Source: Janthinobacterium saanense
GTDB lineage: Bacteria; Pseudomonadota; Gammaproteobacteria; Burkholderiales; Burkholderiaceae_D
Direction of reading: 5' to 3'
NCBI RefSeq assembly: GCF_014200675.1
Contig: NZ_JACHCI010000003.1
Location: forward strand, 124,001 to 188,000
Length of the DNA stretch: 64,000 bases
This document shows, one piece after another, positions 25,430-35,161 of this stretch. Made by a program: the position numbers and the translations under genes. Positions within the stretch are counted from its first letter, which is position 1. Each line of letters begins with the position of its first letter. The notes under the pieces are model-generated. The model saw nothing but the letters and a program-made list of their open reading frames with translations, had not been told where the DNA came from and did no database searches.

Positions 25430-26923
25430 ATGAAGCCAATCTGGATAGTCGACGACGACGAATCAATCCGCTGGGTACTGGAAAAAGCCCTGGCGCGGGA
25501 AAACCTCGCCACTAAGAGTTTTGCCAATGCACGCGACGCCATCACCGCGCTGGAATTTGACACGCCGCAAGTGCTCGTGTCCGATATCCGCATGCCGGGC
25601 GCGTCCGGGCTGGAACTGTTGCAAACAGTTAAGTCACGCTTTCCAGGTTTGCCGGTGATCATTATCACGGCTTTTTCCGACCTCGATTCAGCCGTCGCGG
25701 CCTTCCAGGGCGGGGCGTTTGAATACCTGGCCAAGCCGTTTGATATCGACAAGGCGGTGGAACTGATACGCCGCGCACTCGATGAAAGCCTGCGCGAGAC
25801 CAGTGTCGAGTCCGGGCCTTCGGAAACCCCGGAAATCCTGGGCCAGGCGCCCGCCATGCAGGAAGTATTTCGCGCCATCGGCCGTTTGTCGCAATCGAAT
25901 GTGACGGTGCTGATCACGGGCGAATCGGGTTCCGGCAAGGAATTGGTGGCGCGCGCGCTGCACAAGCATAGCCCACGCGCCGCGCAACCGTTCATCGCCC
26001 TCAATACGGCGGCGATCCCCAAGGATTTGCTGGAATCGGAACTGTTCGGCCACGAACGGGGCGCTTTTACGGGCGCGCAGACCACGCGCCGGGGCCGCTT
26101 CGAACAGGCTGAAAACGGCACCCTGTTTTTGGATGAAATCGGCGACATGCCGTTTGACCTGCAGACGCGGCTGTTGCGCGTGCTATCCGACGGGCATTTT
26201 TACCGCGTGGGCGGACATCAGCCCATGAAGGCGAATGTGCGCGTGATTACTGCCACCCATCAAAACCTGGAACAGCGCGTGCGCGATGGTCTGTTCCGCG
26301 AAGACTTGTATCACCGCCTCAACGTGATCCGTTTGCGCTTGCCCAGTTTGAGGGAGCGGCGCGAAGATATCCCCATTTTGGTGCGTCATTTCCTGGTGCA
26401 GAGCGCGCGTCAGCTGGGCGTGGAAGCGAAGCGCATGAGCGAGTCCACCATGCAATTTCTCAGCGGCCTGGACTTGCCGGGCAATGTGCGCCAGCTGGAA
26501 AACCTGTGCAACTGGATCACCGTAATGGCGCCGGGCCAGACGGTGGAAATCAAGGACTTGCCGCTGGAATTGACGCAAGGCAAGGGCGATGGTGCGGCGC
26601 CAGCCATCTCGGGCGAGCCGGCCACAGCGCTTGCGCAGGGGCACACACAGGGTGGCCAGGTGTTCGATGTGGCCGCGCCTGCCAATGGCGCACCGCCAGG
26701 CTGGATCGGGCTGCTGGAATTGCAGGCGGCCGGCATGCTGGGCGCCGGGCAGCAGGAAGTCATGGCCGTGCTGGGTCGCCAGTTTGAATCGGCCCTGATC
26801 AAGACGGCGCTCAAGCATACGCATGGGCGCAAGAATGATGCCGCCGTGCGCCTGGGCATAGGCCGCAACACCATCACCCGCAAGATTTCGGAATTGGGCA
26901 TAGACGGCGCCAAGGACGATTGA
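25430..26923 (+). CDS. ntrC: nitrogen regulation response regulator NtrC
   Basis: 497 residues. The receiver domain (Asp52 in VSDIRMPG, Lys in YLAKPFD) leads into the sigma-54 AAA+ domain, with Walker A GESGSGKELVARALHKHS, the GAFTGA loop, Walker B LFLDEIGDMP and the arginine finger region. A Fis-type helix-turn-helix lies at the end (NDAAVRLGIGRNTITRKISELG). The linker between the AAA+ and DNA-binding domains is long and rich in Ala/Gly/Pro. It activates sigma-54 promoters such as the one upstream of glnA in this same locus. Confidence 0.97.
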   Translation: MKPIWIVDDDESIRWVLEKALARENLATKSFANARDAITALEFDTPQVLVSDIRMPGASGLELLQTVKSRFPGLPVIIITAFSDLDSAVAAFQGGAFEYLAKPFDIDKAVELIRRALDESLRETSVESGPSETPEILGQAPAMQEVFRAIGRLSQSNVTVLITGESGSGKELVARALHKHSPRAAQPFIALNTAAIPKDLLESELFGHERGAFTGAQTTRRGRFEQAENGTLFLDEIGDMPFDLQTRLLRVLSDGHFYRVGGHQPMKANVRVITATHQNLEQRVRDGLFREDLYHRLNVIRLRLPSLRERREDIPILVRHFLVQSARQLGVEAKRMSESTMQFLSGLDLPGNVRQLENLCNWITVMAPGQTVEIKDLPLELTQGKGDGAAPAISGEPATALAQGHTQGGQVFDVAAPANGAPPGWIGLLELQAAGMLGAGQQEVMAVLGRQFESALIKTALKHTHGRKNDAAVRLGIGRNTITRKISELGIDGAKDD

Positions 26924-27017
26924 TGTTGTATCCGGACGGGGCGCTCGCTCCGTCCCTCTCTGCGCATGACACACGACAAGGCACAACAATTTCCCACGAT
27001 AAGGTAAGCTGACGCTT

Positions 27018-27037
27018 GCCGGACTGTTTCGTCCGGC
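27018..27037 (+). other. hairpin in the corA upstream region
   Basis: GCCGGAC pairs with GTCCGGC around a TGTTTC loop, 27 bases before the corA ATG. No T run follows. It may be an mRNA leader element or the end of the ntrC transcript. Confidence 0.4.
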
Positions 27038-27063
27038 CCTAATCTGAACTGTGGAACAATTGT

Positions 27064-28029
27064 ATGCTGATTAACTGTGTAGCCTACCAGGATGGCAAAA
27101 AACTGGCGGATTTGCCGATTGCGGACATCAGCGATTACGTCGAGCGGCCCGACTGCTTCGTCTGGGTCGCCCTGCGTGACGCCACGCCCGATGAACTGGG
27201 TGAGATGCGCCACGAGTTCAATCTGCATGAACTGGCCGTGGAAGACGCGCAGCGCGGCCACCAGCGCCCAAAAATAGAAGAATATGGCGATTCGCTGTTT
27301 GCGGTGGTGAAAACCGTGGAAATGGTCGATGATGAACTGGTGCTGGGCGAAGTCGATATCTTTGTCGGCGCCAACTATGTGCTCTCCGTGCGCAGCAATA
27401 GTAGCCAAGGTTTCCTGGGTGTCCGCGCGCGCGCCGAGCGCGAGCCGCATTTGCTGCGCCAGGGTTCGGCTTTCGTGCTGTATGCACTGATGGATGCTGT
27501 CGTCGACCGTTATTTCCCGGTGCTCGACGCGCTGGAATCAGAACTGGAATTGATCGAGGACCGCATCTTTGACCGTGGCAGCGAGCGCGACAATATCGAG
27601 CGGCTGTATCAGTTGAAGCGCAAGGTGATGGTCTTGCGCCATGTGGTGTCGCCGCTGATGGAAGCGGTGGGCAAGTTGCATGGCGGCAGGGTGCCGCCTT
27701 TATGCCACGATACCCAGGAGTATTTCCGCGATGTCCACGACCATCTGGCCCGCATCAACGGCACGCTCGACACCATCCGCGACACCATCAGCACGGCGAT
27801 CCAGGTCAATTTGTCGATGGTGGCCATCGATGAAAGCGAAGTAAACAAGCAATTGGCAGCCTGGGCGGCTATTTTTGCCGTGTTTACCGCCTTTGCCGGC
27901 GTCTGGGGCATGAACTTCAAGGTGATGCCGGAACTGGACTGGAAATATGGTTATCCGGTGGCGGTAGCCGTGATGTCCTGCGTTTGTGGTTATATGTACA
28001 CCAAGTTCAAACGTGCTGGCTGGCTATAA
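27064..28029 (+). CDS. corA: CorA-type magnesium/cobalt transporter
   Basis: 321 residues, the usual length. A large N-terminal cytoplasmic domain (alpha/beta, then long helices) precedes two C-terminal TM segments. The signature GMN sits in FAGVWGMNFKVMPELDWKYG at the end of TM1 and forms the pore filter. The final basic KFKRAGWL is the usual cytosolic tail. CorA channels pass Mg2+ down the membrane potential and are gated by intracellular Mg2+. No metal genes are adjacent. Confidence 0.95.
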   Translation: MLINCVAYQDGKKLADLPIADISDYVERPDCFVWVALRDATPDELGEMRHEFNLHELAVEDAQRGHQRPKIEEYGDSLFAVVKTVEMVDDELVLGEVDIFVGANYVLSVRSNSSQGFLGVRARAEREPHLLRQGSAFVLYALMDAVVDRYFPVLDALESELELIEDRIFDRGSERDNIERLYQLKRKVMVLRHVVSPLMEAVGKLHGGRVPPLCHDTQEYFRDVHDHLARINGTLDTIRDTISTAIQVNLSMVAIDESEVNKQLAAWAAIFAVFTAFAGVWGMNFKVMPELDWKYGYPVAVAVMSCVCGYMYTKFKRAGWL

Positions 28030-28163
28030 AAATTTCACATGAATCTGTATTATTAAGCAATATCCGGGGGTACAATCGCGGCAGGCTCGCTATCGCGGGC
28101 CATTGATGAGGATTGCCGCGCCGGCAGTGTTGCTTGCGCTTGCCATGTTGCGCTGGAGTGTAC

Positions 28164-29534
28164 ATGAGTATTCCGCTATTCGATGTGAATTCACAGGAAC
28201 CCCTGTTCGACCCTGAGCAGCGGCGTACCTTGGCGGAAGCGGCCCTGCGTTCCATCACGGCATCGACGGCGCGTGCCCGTGGCGATGATTTCCTGCGCAT
28301 CCTCGTCAGGGAACTGGCCGAGGCGCTCGATGTGCATTATGTGCTCGCCGGACGCCTGGTCCGGCTGGACGATGGCAGTGACGGCGTGCGCACGCTGGCC
28401 CTGTGGGGTGGCGGCGCGTACCAGCCGAATCTGGAATACAGCTTGCGGCACACGCCGTGCGAGGATGTGACGCAGCAGAGCATGTGTTTTCATGGCTGCG
28501 ATATCCAGCTGCGCTTTCCGCTCGACACGATGCTGGTCGACATGCGCGCGCAAAGCTATGTCGGCATGCCGCTGGTCGATACCGATGGCAAGACCCTGGG
28601 CATACTCTCGGCCATCGATACGCGTCCCATCGATGAAAACAAGCGTTTGCTGGCGCTATTGCTATTGTCGATTTTTTCGGCGCGCGGTGCGGCGGAACTG
28701 CAGCATCAGGAACAGACTCAGCAACTGGAAGACATCGTACGCCAGCGTACGGAGTCCTTGCTGGCGGCGCAGGCCAATCTGATCGAACAGGAGCAGATGG
28801 CCGCGCTCGGCTCGCTGGTGGCTGGTGTCTCGCATGAAGTCAATACGCCGGTCGGCGTGGCGCTGACGGCGGCCTCGAGCATGGGCAGTTATGCCGACCA
28901 GATGGTGCAGCTGCTGGGCGGCGCCAAGGTCAGCCGTGCCGAACTGATCGATCTTGCCGAAGCCTTGAAGGGCGCAGCCGCGCTGGTCGAGCGCAACCTG
29001 GCGCGGGCCGCCGAATTGATTGGCAACTTCAAGCAGCTGGCGGTGGACCAGGTCAGCGAGTACGTGGCCGACCTGGCGCTGCATGAGTATGTGCACGGCC
29101 TGGTCTCGGCGCACAGCCCCGAATTGCGCAAGGCGGCCTTGCGCGTGCAGCTCGATATCGCTCCCGATTGCCGCGTTCGCCTGGCGGCCGGCAAGCTGTC
29201 GCAAATCCTGTCGAACCTGCTGATGAACAGCGCCCGCCACGGTTATCCGCATGGCGGGCCGGGGCAGATATCCATCCGCGCGCAAATAGAGGTGGAGGAA
29301 AGTGATGGCCGGCAATGGCTGTCGCTGGAATTTGCCGACGACGGTATCGGCCTGGCGCCTGCCGTGCGCGAGCACATGTTTGAACCATTCTTCACGACCA
29401 AGCGTGGCCAGGGCGGCTCCGGCCTGGGCATGCATATCGTCTACACCATCGTGCAGCAGCTGGGCGGCCAGGTGCGCGCCACCGATGGCGCACCCGGCTG
29501 TCACATCCACATCAGGCTGCCACTGGTGGCCTGA
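28164..29534 (+). CDS. soluble GAF-domain histidine kinase
   Basis: 456 residues from the ATG at 28164, with GGAG upstream. The N-terminal half is a GAF domain (about 35-155; note SYVGMPLVDTDGKTLGILSAID), followed by a coiled-coil linker and the H-box GVSHEVNTPVGVAL, with His224. The ATPase has NLLMNSARHG, FADDGIGLA and GGSGLGMHIV. It lacks TM segments, so it senses a cytoplasmic signal. No response regulator is next to it, so it is an orphan kinase. The H-box form HEVNTP is typical of the HPK4-like group. Confidence 0.9.
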   Translation: MSIPLFDVNSQEPLFDPEQRRTLAEAALRSITASTARARGDDFLRILVRELAEALDVHYVLAGRLVRLDDGSDGVRTLALWGGGAYQPNLEYSLRHTPCEDVTQQSMCFHGCDIQLRFPLDTMLVDMRAQSYVGMPLVDTDGKTLGILSAIDTRPIDENKRLLALLLLSIFSARGAAELQHQEQTQQLEDIVRQRTESLLAAQANLIEQEQMAALGSLVAGVSHEVNTPVGVALTAASSMGSYADQMVQLLGGAKVSRAELIDLAEALKGAAALVERNLARAAELIGNFKQLAVDQVSEYVADLALHEYVHGLVSAHSPELRKAALRVQLDIAPDCRVRLAAGKLSQILSNLLMNSARHGYPHGGPGQISIRAQIEVEESDGRQWLSLEFADDGIGLAPAVREHMFEPFFTTKRGQGGSGLGMHIVYTIVQQLGGQVRATDGAPGCHIHIRLPLVA

Positions 29535-29548
29535 GAGCGGGACGAAAA

Positions 29549-29576
29549 AAAACGCCTGGATTGCTCCAGGCGTTTT
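29549..29576. terminator. bidirectional intrinsic terminator
   Basis: Perfect 12-bp stem AAAACGCCTGGA / TCCAGGCGTTTT with a TTGC loop. It serves the kinase (+) and the convergent TonB-dependent receptor (-). Confidence 0.92.
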
Positions 29577-29593
29577 GACTTGCGGCCAGGCTA

Positions 29594-32359
29594 TTACTGG
29601 AACTTGTAGCCAGCGGTCACGTAGACCAGGCGGCCACGTGGATCGTACTGGTTGATGTCGTAGCCAGCCTGGAATTGGTTGGTTACTGCAGTACCAATCG
29701 GCTCAGGCTGCTTGTTGAACAGGTTCTTCAAGCCCAGCGCCAGGGTCAGGTTCTTGATGCCGCGGTACGTGACGTTGGCGTCATAGATCGTTTCTGCACC
29801 GATAAACACCTTGTTGTCGTTCAAGTCATGGCCTACTTGATAGCCAGTGCGGAAGTTTTGCACCAGCGTGGTAGCCCAGGGGCCGGTGGTCCAGGTGCCA
29901 GCCAGCTGATGTTTCCAGCGCAGGATCACGCCACCGTTCTGTGCACCGATCACCGGTGTGCCGTCACCTTCAACGATGGTGCCGACTTTATGCGACACCT
30001 GGCCGCCCGGGCTGGTCTGGTCGAAGGTATCCATATAGGTACCGTTGATGGCCGCCTCCAGCCTGCCGAAGCTGAAATTATCTCTCCAGTTGGCGGACAG
30101 GTCGACACCTTGCACATTGGCATTGCCGTTGTTGGCCAGCGTTTGCCGGATGCTGACGATGTCATTGCCATTCAGGGTCACCAGGCCAGCGTAGGCCGGG
30201 TCGCCAGCGCGGAAGCGCGAGACAATTTCCTGCGCCGATGCAGTCGAGAGAATGTCGCGGATATTGATGTTGAAGAAGTCAAGACTGATACTGGCCGTAT
30301 TGGTAGGCTGCCATACTGCGCCGAACGAGTATTGTTTCGATTTCTCTGGTTTCAGGTTCGGATTGCCGCCGGTTAAAGCGTTCACTTGCAGGCCGGTTTG
30401 ATTGGTAGCTGGATCGTTGAACTGTTCCGAGGTACCCAGTGTTTGCGGGGTCCACAAGTCTACCAGCGTCGGTGCACGGAAACCGGTGCCATAGGAGCCG
30501 CGCAGTGCCAGTTGCTGCACTGGCCGCCATTTGAAGCTGCCTTTCCAGTTGGCCGTATTGCCGACGTCGTTGTACTTGTCGTCGCGGGCAGTCAGATTGA
30601 CTTCCAGGGTTTTCAGGATCGGTACGTTCAATTCGCCGTAGCCCGAATTCACGGTGCGGCTGCGATCGATAGGCACGACGGAACCACCGAGGCCCGAAAT
30701 ATCGCCAGACTGATAGGCGGCGCTAGGATCGGTCACGTATTTTTCTTTGCGCGACTGCAGGCCCACGGCATATTGCGGGGTGATGCCGGCAATGGTCCAG
30801 AAGTCGCCCGTAATTTTTCCGTCAAACGCGTCGATGGTCGATTTGGCGCTCAGGTAGTTACCAGAAAAGGCAGCCGTTTGCAGCTGGGTCGCCAGGGCGC
30901 CCGTTTGCACTCCGCCGGCTGCCCATGGATTCCAGTTGCTGCCATTGATGATCTTGGCGTAGCCTACTTGCGAGAAGTAACCGGTGGTGACAGCGCTTTC
31001 CAGCTTCGATTCATTATGGCTCAATGCGACTTCATAGTCGCCAAAGCTGAGCGAACCCTTGGCGCCGACTACCAAACGTGACTGCTTGCCGGTGTCCACA
31101 TTCTGGCGTGGGCCAAAATCGAACACGCGCGAGGTGATAGACAACGGTTTGCCGATCAGCGAGGTAAAGCCCTGGCTGGTCAGGTAAGGTACGGCGATCG
31201 ACTGGTAGGCCGGATTGGAGGGATACAGCAGCAACGCAGGGTCTACCCCTTGTTGGGCGAATTGTCCGTCGGTCTCGAAAAAGCTGGCGCGCGCTGGCGA
31301 TGGCTGGTACGTCTGGGTCACTTTGCTGTTGGAATACAGCAAGTCAGCAAACAGCTGATGGTTTTCGTTGATCTGATAACTCAGATTGCTGGTCAGATTG
31401 TACAGTTCACGATCCGGGGTCAAGCCAACGTCCGGGCCGCTGTCGTAGGCGCAATACGGGCTGCCTTTGGCGCCGTTCTGAATCGTACTCATCTTGATGG
31501 TGCTGCACTTGTCGCCGATGGCCAGCGGATTGCCGTAGCCAGAGCCGCCGCTGCTGAATCCCGCATCAGGGCCTACGCCTGGCGTAAACGAGCCCTGGAT
31601 ATTGCCCAGGCCGGTTGCAGTCGAGTTGTAGTAAGGCAGGCGGGTGGCGGAGGCTGAGTAAGAGCGGTCACGGCCAAACAGGGCTTTTTCTTTTTCGTAA
31701 GAGCCAGATACCACCACGCTTAATTTATCGGTATTGTAGCCGCCGGTAATCGACGCCTTGCCATTCTGTCCGCCGCCGCTGGTGGTTGGCGAACCATAGC
31801 CGCCGGTCACTTCGACGCCATCAACGTGCTTGGCCAGAATGAAGTTGACCACGCCGGCGACGGCGTCGCTGCCGTACACGCCCGATGCGCCGTCTTTCAA
31901 TATCTCGACGCGTTCAATTGCCGCCAGCGGAATGGCGTTGACATTGACAGAACCACCGTCGCTGCCGGCGAAGGGAGCGAGGCGGCGTCCGTTCACCAGC
32001 ACCAGGGTGCGGGTCGAACCCAGGCCGCGCAATGAGATGGACGACAGGCCACCGGTCGAGGTGCCGGCGCCGGTAGCGTTGGTGGTACCACCGGCCGAGG
32101 AGAAGGCCGAGATCGATTGCAGCAGTTCTTCCGTGCTGGTAGCGCCGGTGCGGGCGATGTCCGCTTTGCTGATGACCTGTACTGGCAGCGATGTTTCAGC
32201 ATCGACGCGTTTTACCGATGAGCCGGTGATTTCCACGCGTTGTATAGGAGTGTTGTCTTGGGCAAATGCAGGTTGGATCAACAAGCCGGCACCGATCAAT
32301 GCTGCACTGCCTGAGAACATCAGACGCAGTGAGCGAGATAACACAGTTTCCATGATCAT
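29594..32359 (-). CDS. TonB-dependent outer-membrane receptor 1
   Basis: 921 residues with a signal peptide ending AFAQD. A TonB-box-like stretch (PIQRVEITGSSVKR) precedes the plug domain (about 50-170: LPVQVISKADIARTG, LRGLGSTRTLVLVNGRRLAP, ERVEILKDGASGVYGSDAV). A ~22-strand barrel follows, ending in TAGYKFQ. A large extracellular loop has a cysteine pair (CSTIKMSTIQ to YCAYDSG). The transported ligand is unknown; plug and loop style are those of the peptide/oligosaccharide-type receptors abundant in such bacteria. Shine-Dalgarno AGGAG precedes the ATG. The first residues (METVLSRSLRL) closely resemble receptor 5. Confidence 0.94.
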   Translation of the reverse strand: MIMETVLSRSLRLMFSGSAALIGAGLLIQPAFAQDNTPIQRVEITGSSVKRVDAETSLPVQVISKADIARTGATSTEELLQSISAFSSAGGTTNATGAGTSTGGLSSISLRGLGSTRTLVLVNGRRLAPFAGSDGGSVNVNAIPLAAIERVEILKDGASGVYGSDAVAGVVNFILAKHVDGVEVTGGYGSPTTSGGGQNGKASITGGYNTDKLSVVVSGSYEKEKALFGRDRSYSASATRLPYYNSTATGLGNIQGSFTPGVGPDAGFSSGGSGYGNPLAIGDKCSTIKMSTIQNGAKGSPYCAYDSGPDVGLTPDRELYNLTSNLSYQINENHQLFADLLYSNSKVTQTYQPSPARASFFETDGQFAQQGVDPALLLYPSNPAYQSIAVPYLTSQGFTSLIGKPLSITSRVFDFGPRQNVDTGKQSRLVVGAKGSLSFGDYEVALSHNESKLESAVTTGYFSQVGYAKIINGSNWNPWAAGGVQTGALATQLQTAAFSGNYLSAKSTIDAFDGKITGDFWTIAGITPQYAVGLQSRKEKYVTDPSAAYQSGDISGLGGSVVPIDRSRTVNSGYGELNVPILKTLEVNLTARDDKYNDVGNTANWKGSFKWRPVQQLALRGSYGTGFRAPTLVDLWTPQTLGTSEQFNDPATNQTGLQVNALTGGNPNLKPEKSKQYSFGAVWQPTNTASISLDFFNINIRDILSTASAQEIVSRFRAGDPAYAGLVTLNGNDIVSIRQTLANNGNANVQGVDLSANWRDNFSFGRLEAAINGTYMDTFDQTSPGGQVSHKVGTIVEGDGTPVIGAQNGGVILRWKHQLAGTWTTGPWATTLVQNFRTGYQVGHDLNDNKVFIGAETIYDANVTYRGIKNLTLALGLKNLFNKQPEPIGTAVTNQFQAGYDINQYDPRGRLVYVTAGYKFQ

Positions 32360-33011
32360 TTGGTCAACTCCTGGAGGATTTAGTTAATCTAAATACAAAT
32401 TAATTTATTAAGTGATAACTGAACTTCTTGCGGGGTCAGCAACTAACATTCAGTCTCTCCATGAGATCACCGGCGGTGATTGCTTGTCAAATTAGATAAT
32501 TTGTATTGAGCGAAAAAAGTTTCTTGAAATAATTAAATTCGAAGAAAACAACGCAAATATGTAATATTTCAAGTGATTTTGTAACAGATGTTTCACAATC
32601 TATATCGTTACTTTTTTGATGTATTTAATGCAATAAATTTTCTAATTTGGAATTATCTTCATAGCGAGAGGCGAGGGAATGGCTGTATCAGGCAAGAAAA
32701 AAATATCAAAATAAAGATATGATAATGATACTTTTTTGTTCGTATTTGTAACAAGTACGACACACATGGAAAGGTGACGTGAAAATGAAACACATCAGCA
32801 AAGAGCTCATGTATTTGTTACATCGGAAGTGACTTGTGATTGAGTAGTGTAACTGACTATTTAGCAACTAAAATTTTATCATGCAGTAATCGCTGCACTG
32901 TTGTTTAGTTAAAACAATGCTAAGGGAAGTGGTGCCAAGAACGGCTTGCGCGCTTCCAAACCCCATGCATGGAGCCTGGATAGCGCGTATTGATGGTGTG
33001 TCAGCGAAGGA
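32360..33011. promoter_or_regulatory. AT-rich 652-base leader between receptor 1 and the flavoprotein gene
   Basis: No gene seen. It is much richer in A and T than the flanking genes. It contains TTTGTAACA at 32578-32586 and 32745-32753 and TTTGTTACA at 32814-32822, all within 460 bases upstream of receptor 1. It probably carries the receptor promoter and regulator sites. Confidence 0.5.
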
Positions 33012-34640
33012 TCAGGCAGAGGCGATCGACAGGGCCACCGCTTCGGCCACCTTGATGCCGTCGACGGCTGCCGACAAAATGCCGCCTGCGTAGCCAGCGC
33101 CTTCGCCAGCGGGGAACAGGCCGCGCGTGTTCAGGCTTTGCAAATCATCGTCATGGCGCTTGATGCGGATCGGCGACGAGGTGCGTGTTTCCACGCCCGT
33201 CAGCACGGCGTCGGCCTTGTAGTAACCCTTGATCTGTTTATTGAATGCCGGGAAGGCTTCACGCATGGCCGTGATCGCGTATTCGGGCAGCGAAGGCGCC
33301 AGATCCGTCAGGTGCACGGCCGGCTTGTACGAAGGCACTACGCCGCCAAATTCGGTCGAGGCACGGCCCGCCACGAAGTCGCCCACCAGCTGGCCCGGCG
33401 CATCGTAGTTGCCGCCGCCCAAGGCAAACGCGCGCTCTTCCAGTTCGCGCTGCAGGGCGATGCCGGCCAGCGGACCGCCCGGGTAGTCGGCTGGCGTAAT
33501 GCCGACCACGATGGCGCTGTTGGCATTGCGTTCATTGCGCGAATACTGGCTCATGCCGTTGGTCACCAGGCGGCCTGGCTCCGAGGCGGCGGCCACCACC
33601 GTGCCGCCCGGACACATGCAGAAGCTGTACACGGAACGGCCATTGCTGGCGTGGTGCACCAGCTTGTAGTCGGCCGCGCCCAGGATCGGGTGGCCGGCGC
33701 TGGGGCCGAAACGGCAGTTGTCGATCAGGGATTGCGGGTGTTCCACGCGGAAACCAATCGAGAATGGTTTCGCCTCGATATACACGCCGCGCTGGTGCAG
33801 CATTTCAAAGGTATCGCGTGCGCTATGGCCAATCGCCAGCACCACGTGGTTGCTGGCGATGGTTTCGCCGCTGGCCAGCACCACGCCGCGCACCTGGCCA
33901 CCGTCGCTGCCAGGCTCGATATGAATATCGACCACCTTGCTTTCAAAACGGTATTCGCCGCCCAGTTGTTCGATATTGGCGCGCATTTCTTCCACCATCT
34001 TGACCAGGCGGAAGGTGCCGATGTGCGGTTTGCTCACATACATGATTTCTTCGGGCGCGCCAGCCTTGACGAATTCTGTCAGCACTTTGCGGCCGTAGTG
34101 TTTCGGGTCCTTGATCTGGCTATACAGCTTGCCGTCCGAGAAGGTACCCGCGCCGCCTTCACCAAACTGCACGTTCGATTCCGGATTCAGTTCGCGCTTG
34201 CGCCAGAAACCAAAGGTATCCACCGTGCGTTCGCGCACTTGCTTGCCGCGTTCCAGGATGATCGGGCGCAAACCCATCTGCGCCAGAATCAGCGCCACGA
34301 ACAGGCCGCAAGGTCCGGTGCCGATGACGATGGGGCGCGGCTGATTGCTATGGCCAGCTAATTGTTCACCGCCAGCAACGAATTTGTAGTCGGTGTCGGG
34401 AGCTGGCATTAAATGAATATCGTGTTGCAGGCGCGCCAGCACGGCCGCTTCATGCTTGACTTCAACGTGCAGCGAGTAAATCAACACCACGGCGCTGCGC
34501 TTGCGCGCGTCATAGCTGCGTTTGAAGACCGTGTAGCCGAGCAAGTCATCGGCCGTGATGCCCAGACGGGCCAGGATGGCAGCGGGCAGGGCTGCTTCGT
34601 CGTGTTCGAGAGGGAGCTTTACTTCGTTGAGTCGCAACAT
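33012..34640 (-). CDS. FAD-dependent dehydrogenase (COG2509 type)
   Basis: 542 residues. An N-terminal ~90-residue domain of the kind found in this family precedes the Rossmann FAD-binding motif (VIGTGPCGLFVALILAQMG, then ILERGK). Further motifs are FGEGGAGTFSDGKLYSQIKD, VLAIGHSARDTF, GGTVVAAASEPGRLVTNG, and the C-terminal second FAD contact LFPAGEGAGYAGGILSAAVDG. It is related to the uncharacterised YhiN/COG2509 flavoproteins. The substrate is unknown. It has no close operon partner. Confidence 0.9.
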   Translation of the reverse strand: MLRLNEVKLPLEHDEAALPAAILARLGITADDLLGYTVFKRSYDARKRSAVVLIYSLHVEVKHEAAVLARLQHDIHLMPAPDTDYKFVAGGEQLAGHSNQPRPIVIGTGPCGLFVALILAQMGLRPIILERGKQVRERTVDTFGFWRKRELNPESNVQFGEGGAGTFSDGKLYSQIKDPKHYGRKVLTEFVKAGAPEEIMYVSKPHIGTFRLVKMVEEMRANIEQLGGEYRFESKVVDIHIEPGSDGGQVRGVVLASGETIASNHVVLAIGHSARDTFEMLHQRGVYIEAKPFSIGFRVEHPQSLIDNCRFGPSAGHPILGAADYKLVHHASNGRSVYSFCMCPGGTVVAAASEPGRLVTNGMSQYSRNERNANSAIVVGITPADYPGGPLAGIALQRELEERAFALGGGNYDAPGQLVGDFVAGRASTEFGGVVPSYKPAVHLTDLAPSLPEYAITAMREAFPAFNKQIKGYYKADAVLTGVETRTSSPIRIKRHDDDLQSLNTRGLFPAGEGAGYAGGILSAAVDGIKVAEAVALSIASA

Positions 34641-35150
34641 GATGTGTCTTTGTAAAGATATTGGGCTCCGTATCTAGCGGAGAGTCTGTGAGAGACTGCG
34701 TGGGCGGTGTCATCAGGACGATATTTTACCTGTTGCGCCGCATATTGATGAACCGCGGAGGGGCGGGGTATTGCTGGATAGCCTGGTACGGGGAGGCGGG
34801 AGCTGTCGCAGCGCAGGACTCCGTGCCGCCACGTGCAGGTGGCAATGGGGATGCCTGACAGAGCCTGCCGTGCATCGCACTGTGTGGTGCAGGCGCTCAC
34901 CAACTCGGTGGTCCAGTCGATCAGACGCTGTCAAGTCGTTCAAGACCCGAAGCACGGATGATGCAGATGATAAATGACAAGAGTACAACGGCGAGTATAA
35001 CTACAACCGTTTTAAAACCTATCTGTCGCTGGACTGGAGCCTGGGTGACTGGAGTGCCGCCGTTACCTCGCGTTATGCCAGCGGTGTGAAAGGCAAGTGT
35101 TACTCTGAAACCGTCGAGCGCAGCAACCCTGATGGCGAGTTGGCGGTGCC
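34641..35150. other. 510-base gap holding a receptor remnant
   Basis: From 34978 onward it carries a fragment of a TonB-dependent receptor gene (listed separately). The first ~335 bases contain no gene I recognise; an AGTCT/AGACT inverted repeat lies at 34683-34697. Confidence 0.6.
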
Positions 35151-35161
35151 TTACATCCCGC
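34978..35161 (+). pseudogene. 3' remnant of a TonB-dependent receptor gene
   Basis: In the + frame this stretch reads EYNGEYNYNRFKTYLSLDW, then SLGDWSAAVTSRYASGVKG, then KCYSETVERSNPDGELAVPY. Alternating hydrophobic/aromatic strands and the RYxSG...C pattern are typical of the late barrel strands of TonB-dependent receptors. A stop codon lies directly upstream in frame (34975-34977), and downstream the frame runs antisense into rsmE. There is no start and no C-terminal strand. It is a truncated relic of a sixth receptor; its end overlaps the last codons of rsmE. Confidence 0.75.

Noticed and set aside
32360-33011. Possible phage or mobile-element origin of the AT-rich leaders
   Set aside because: No integrase, transposase, terminal repeats or attachment-like duplications were seen; AT-rich promoters are a simpler explanation.
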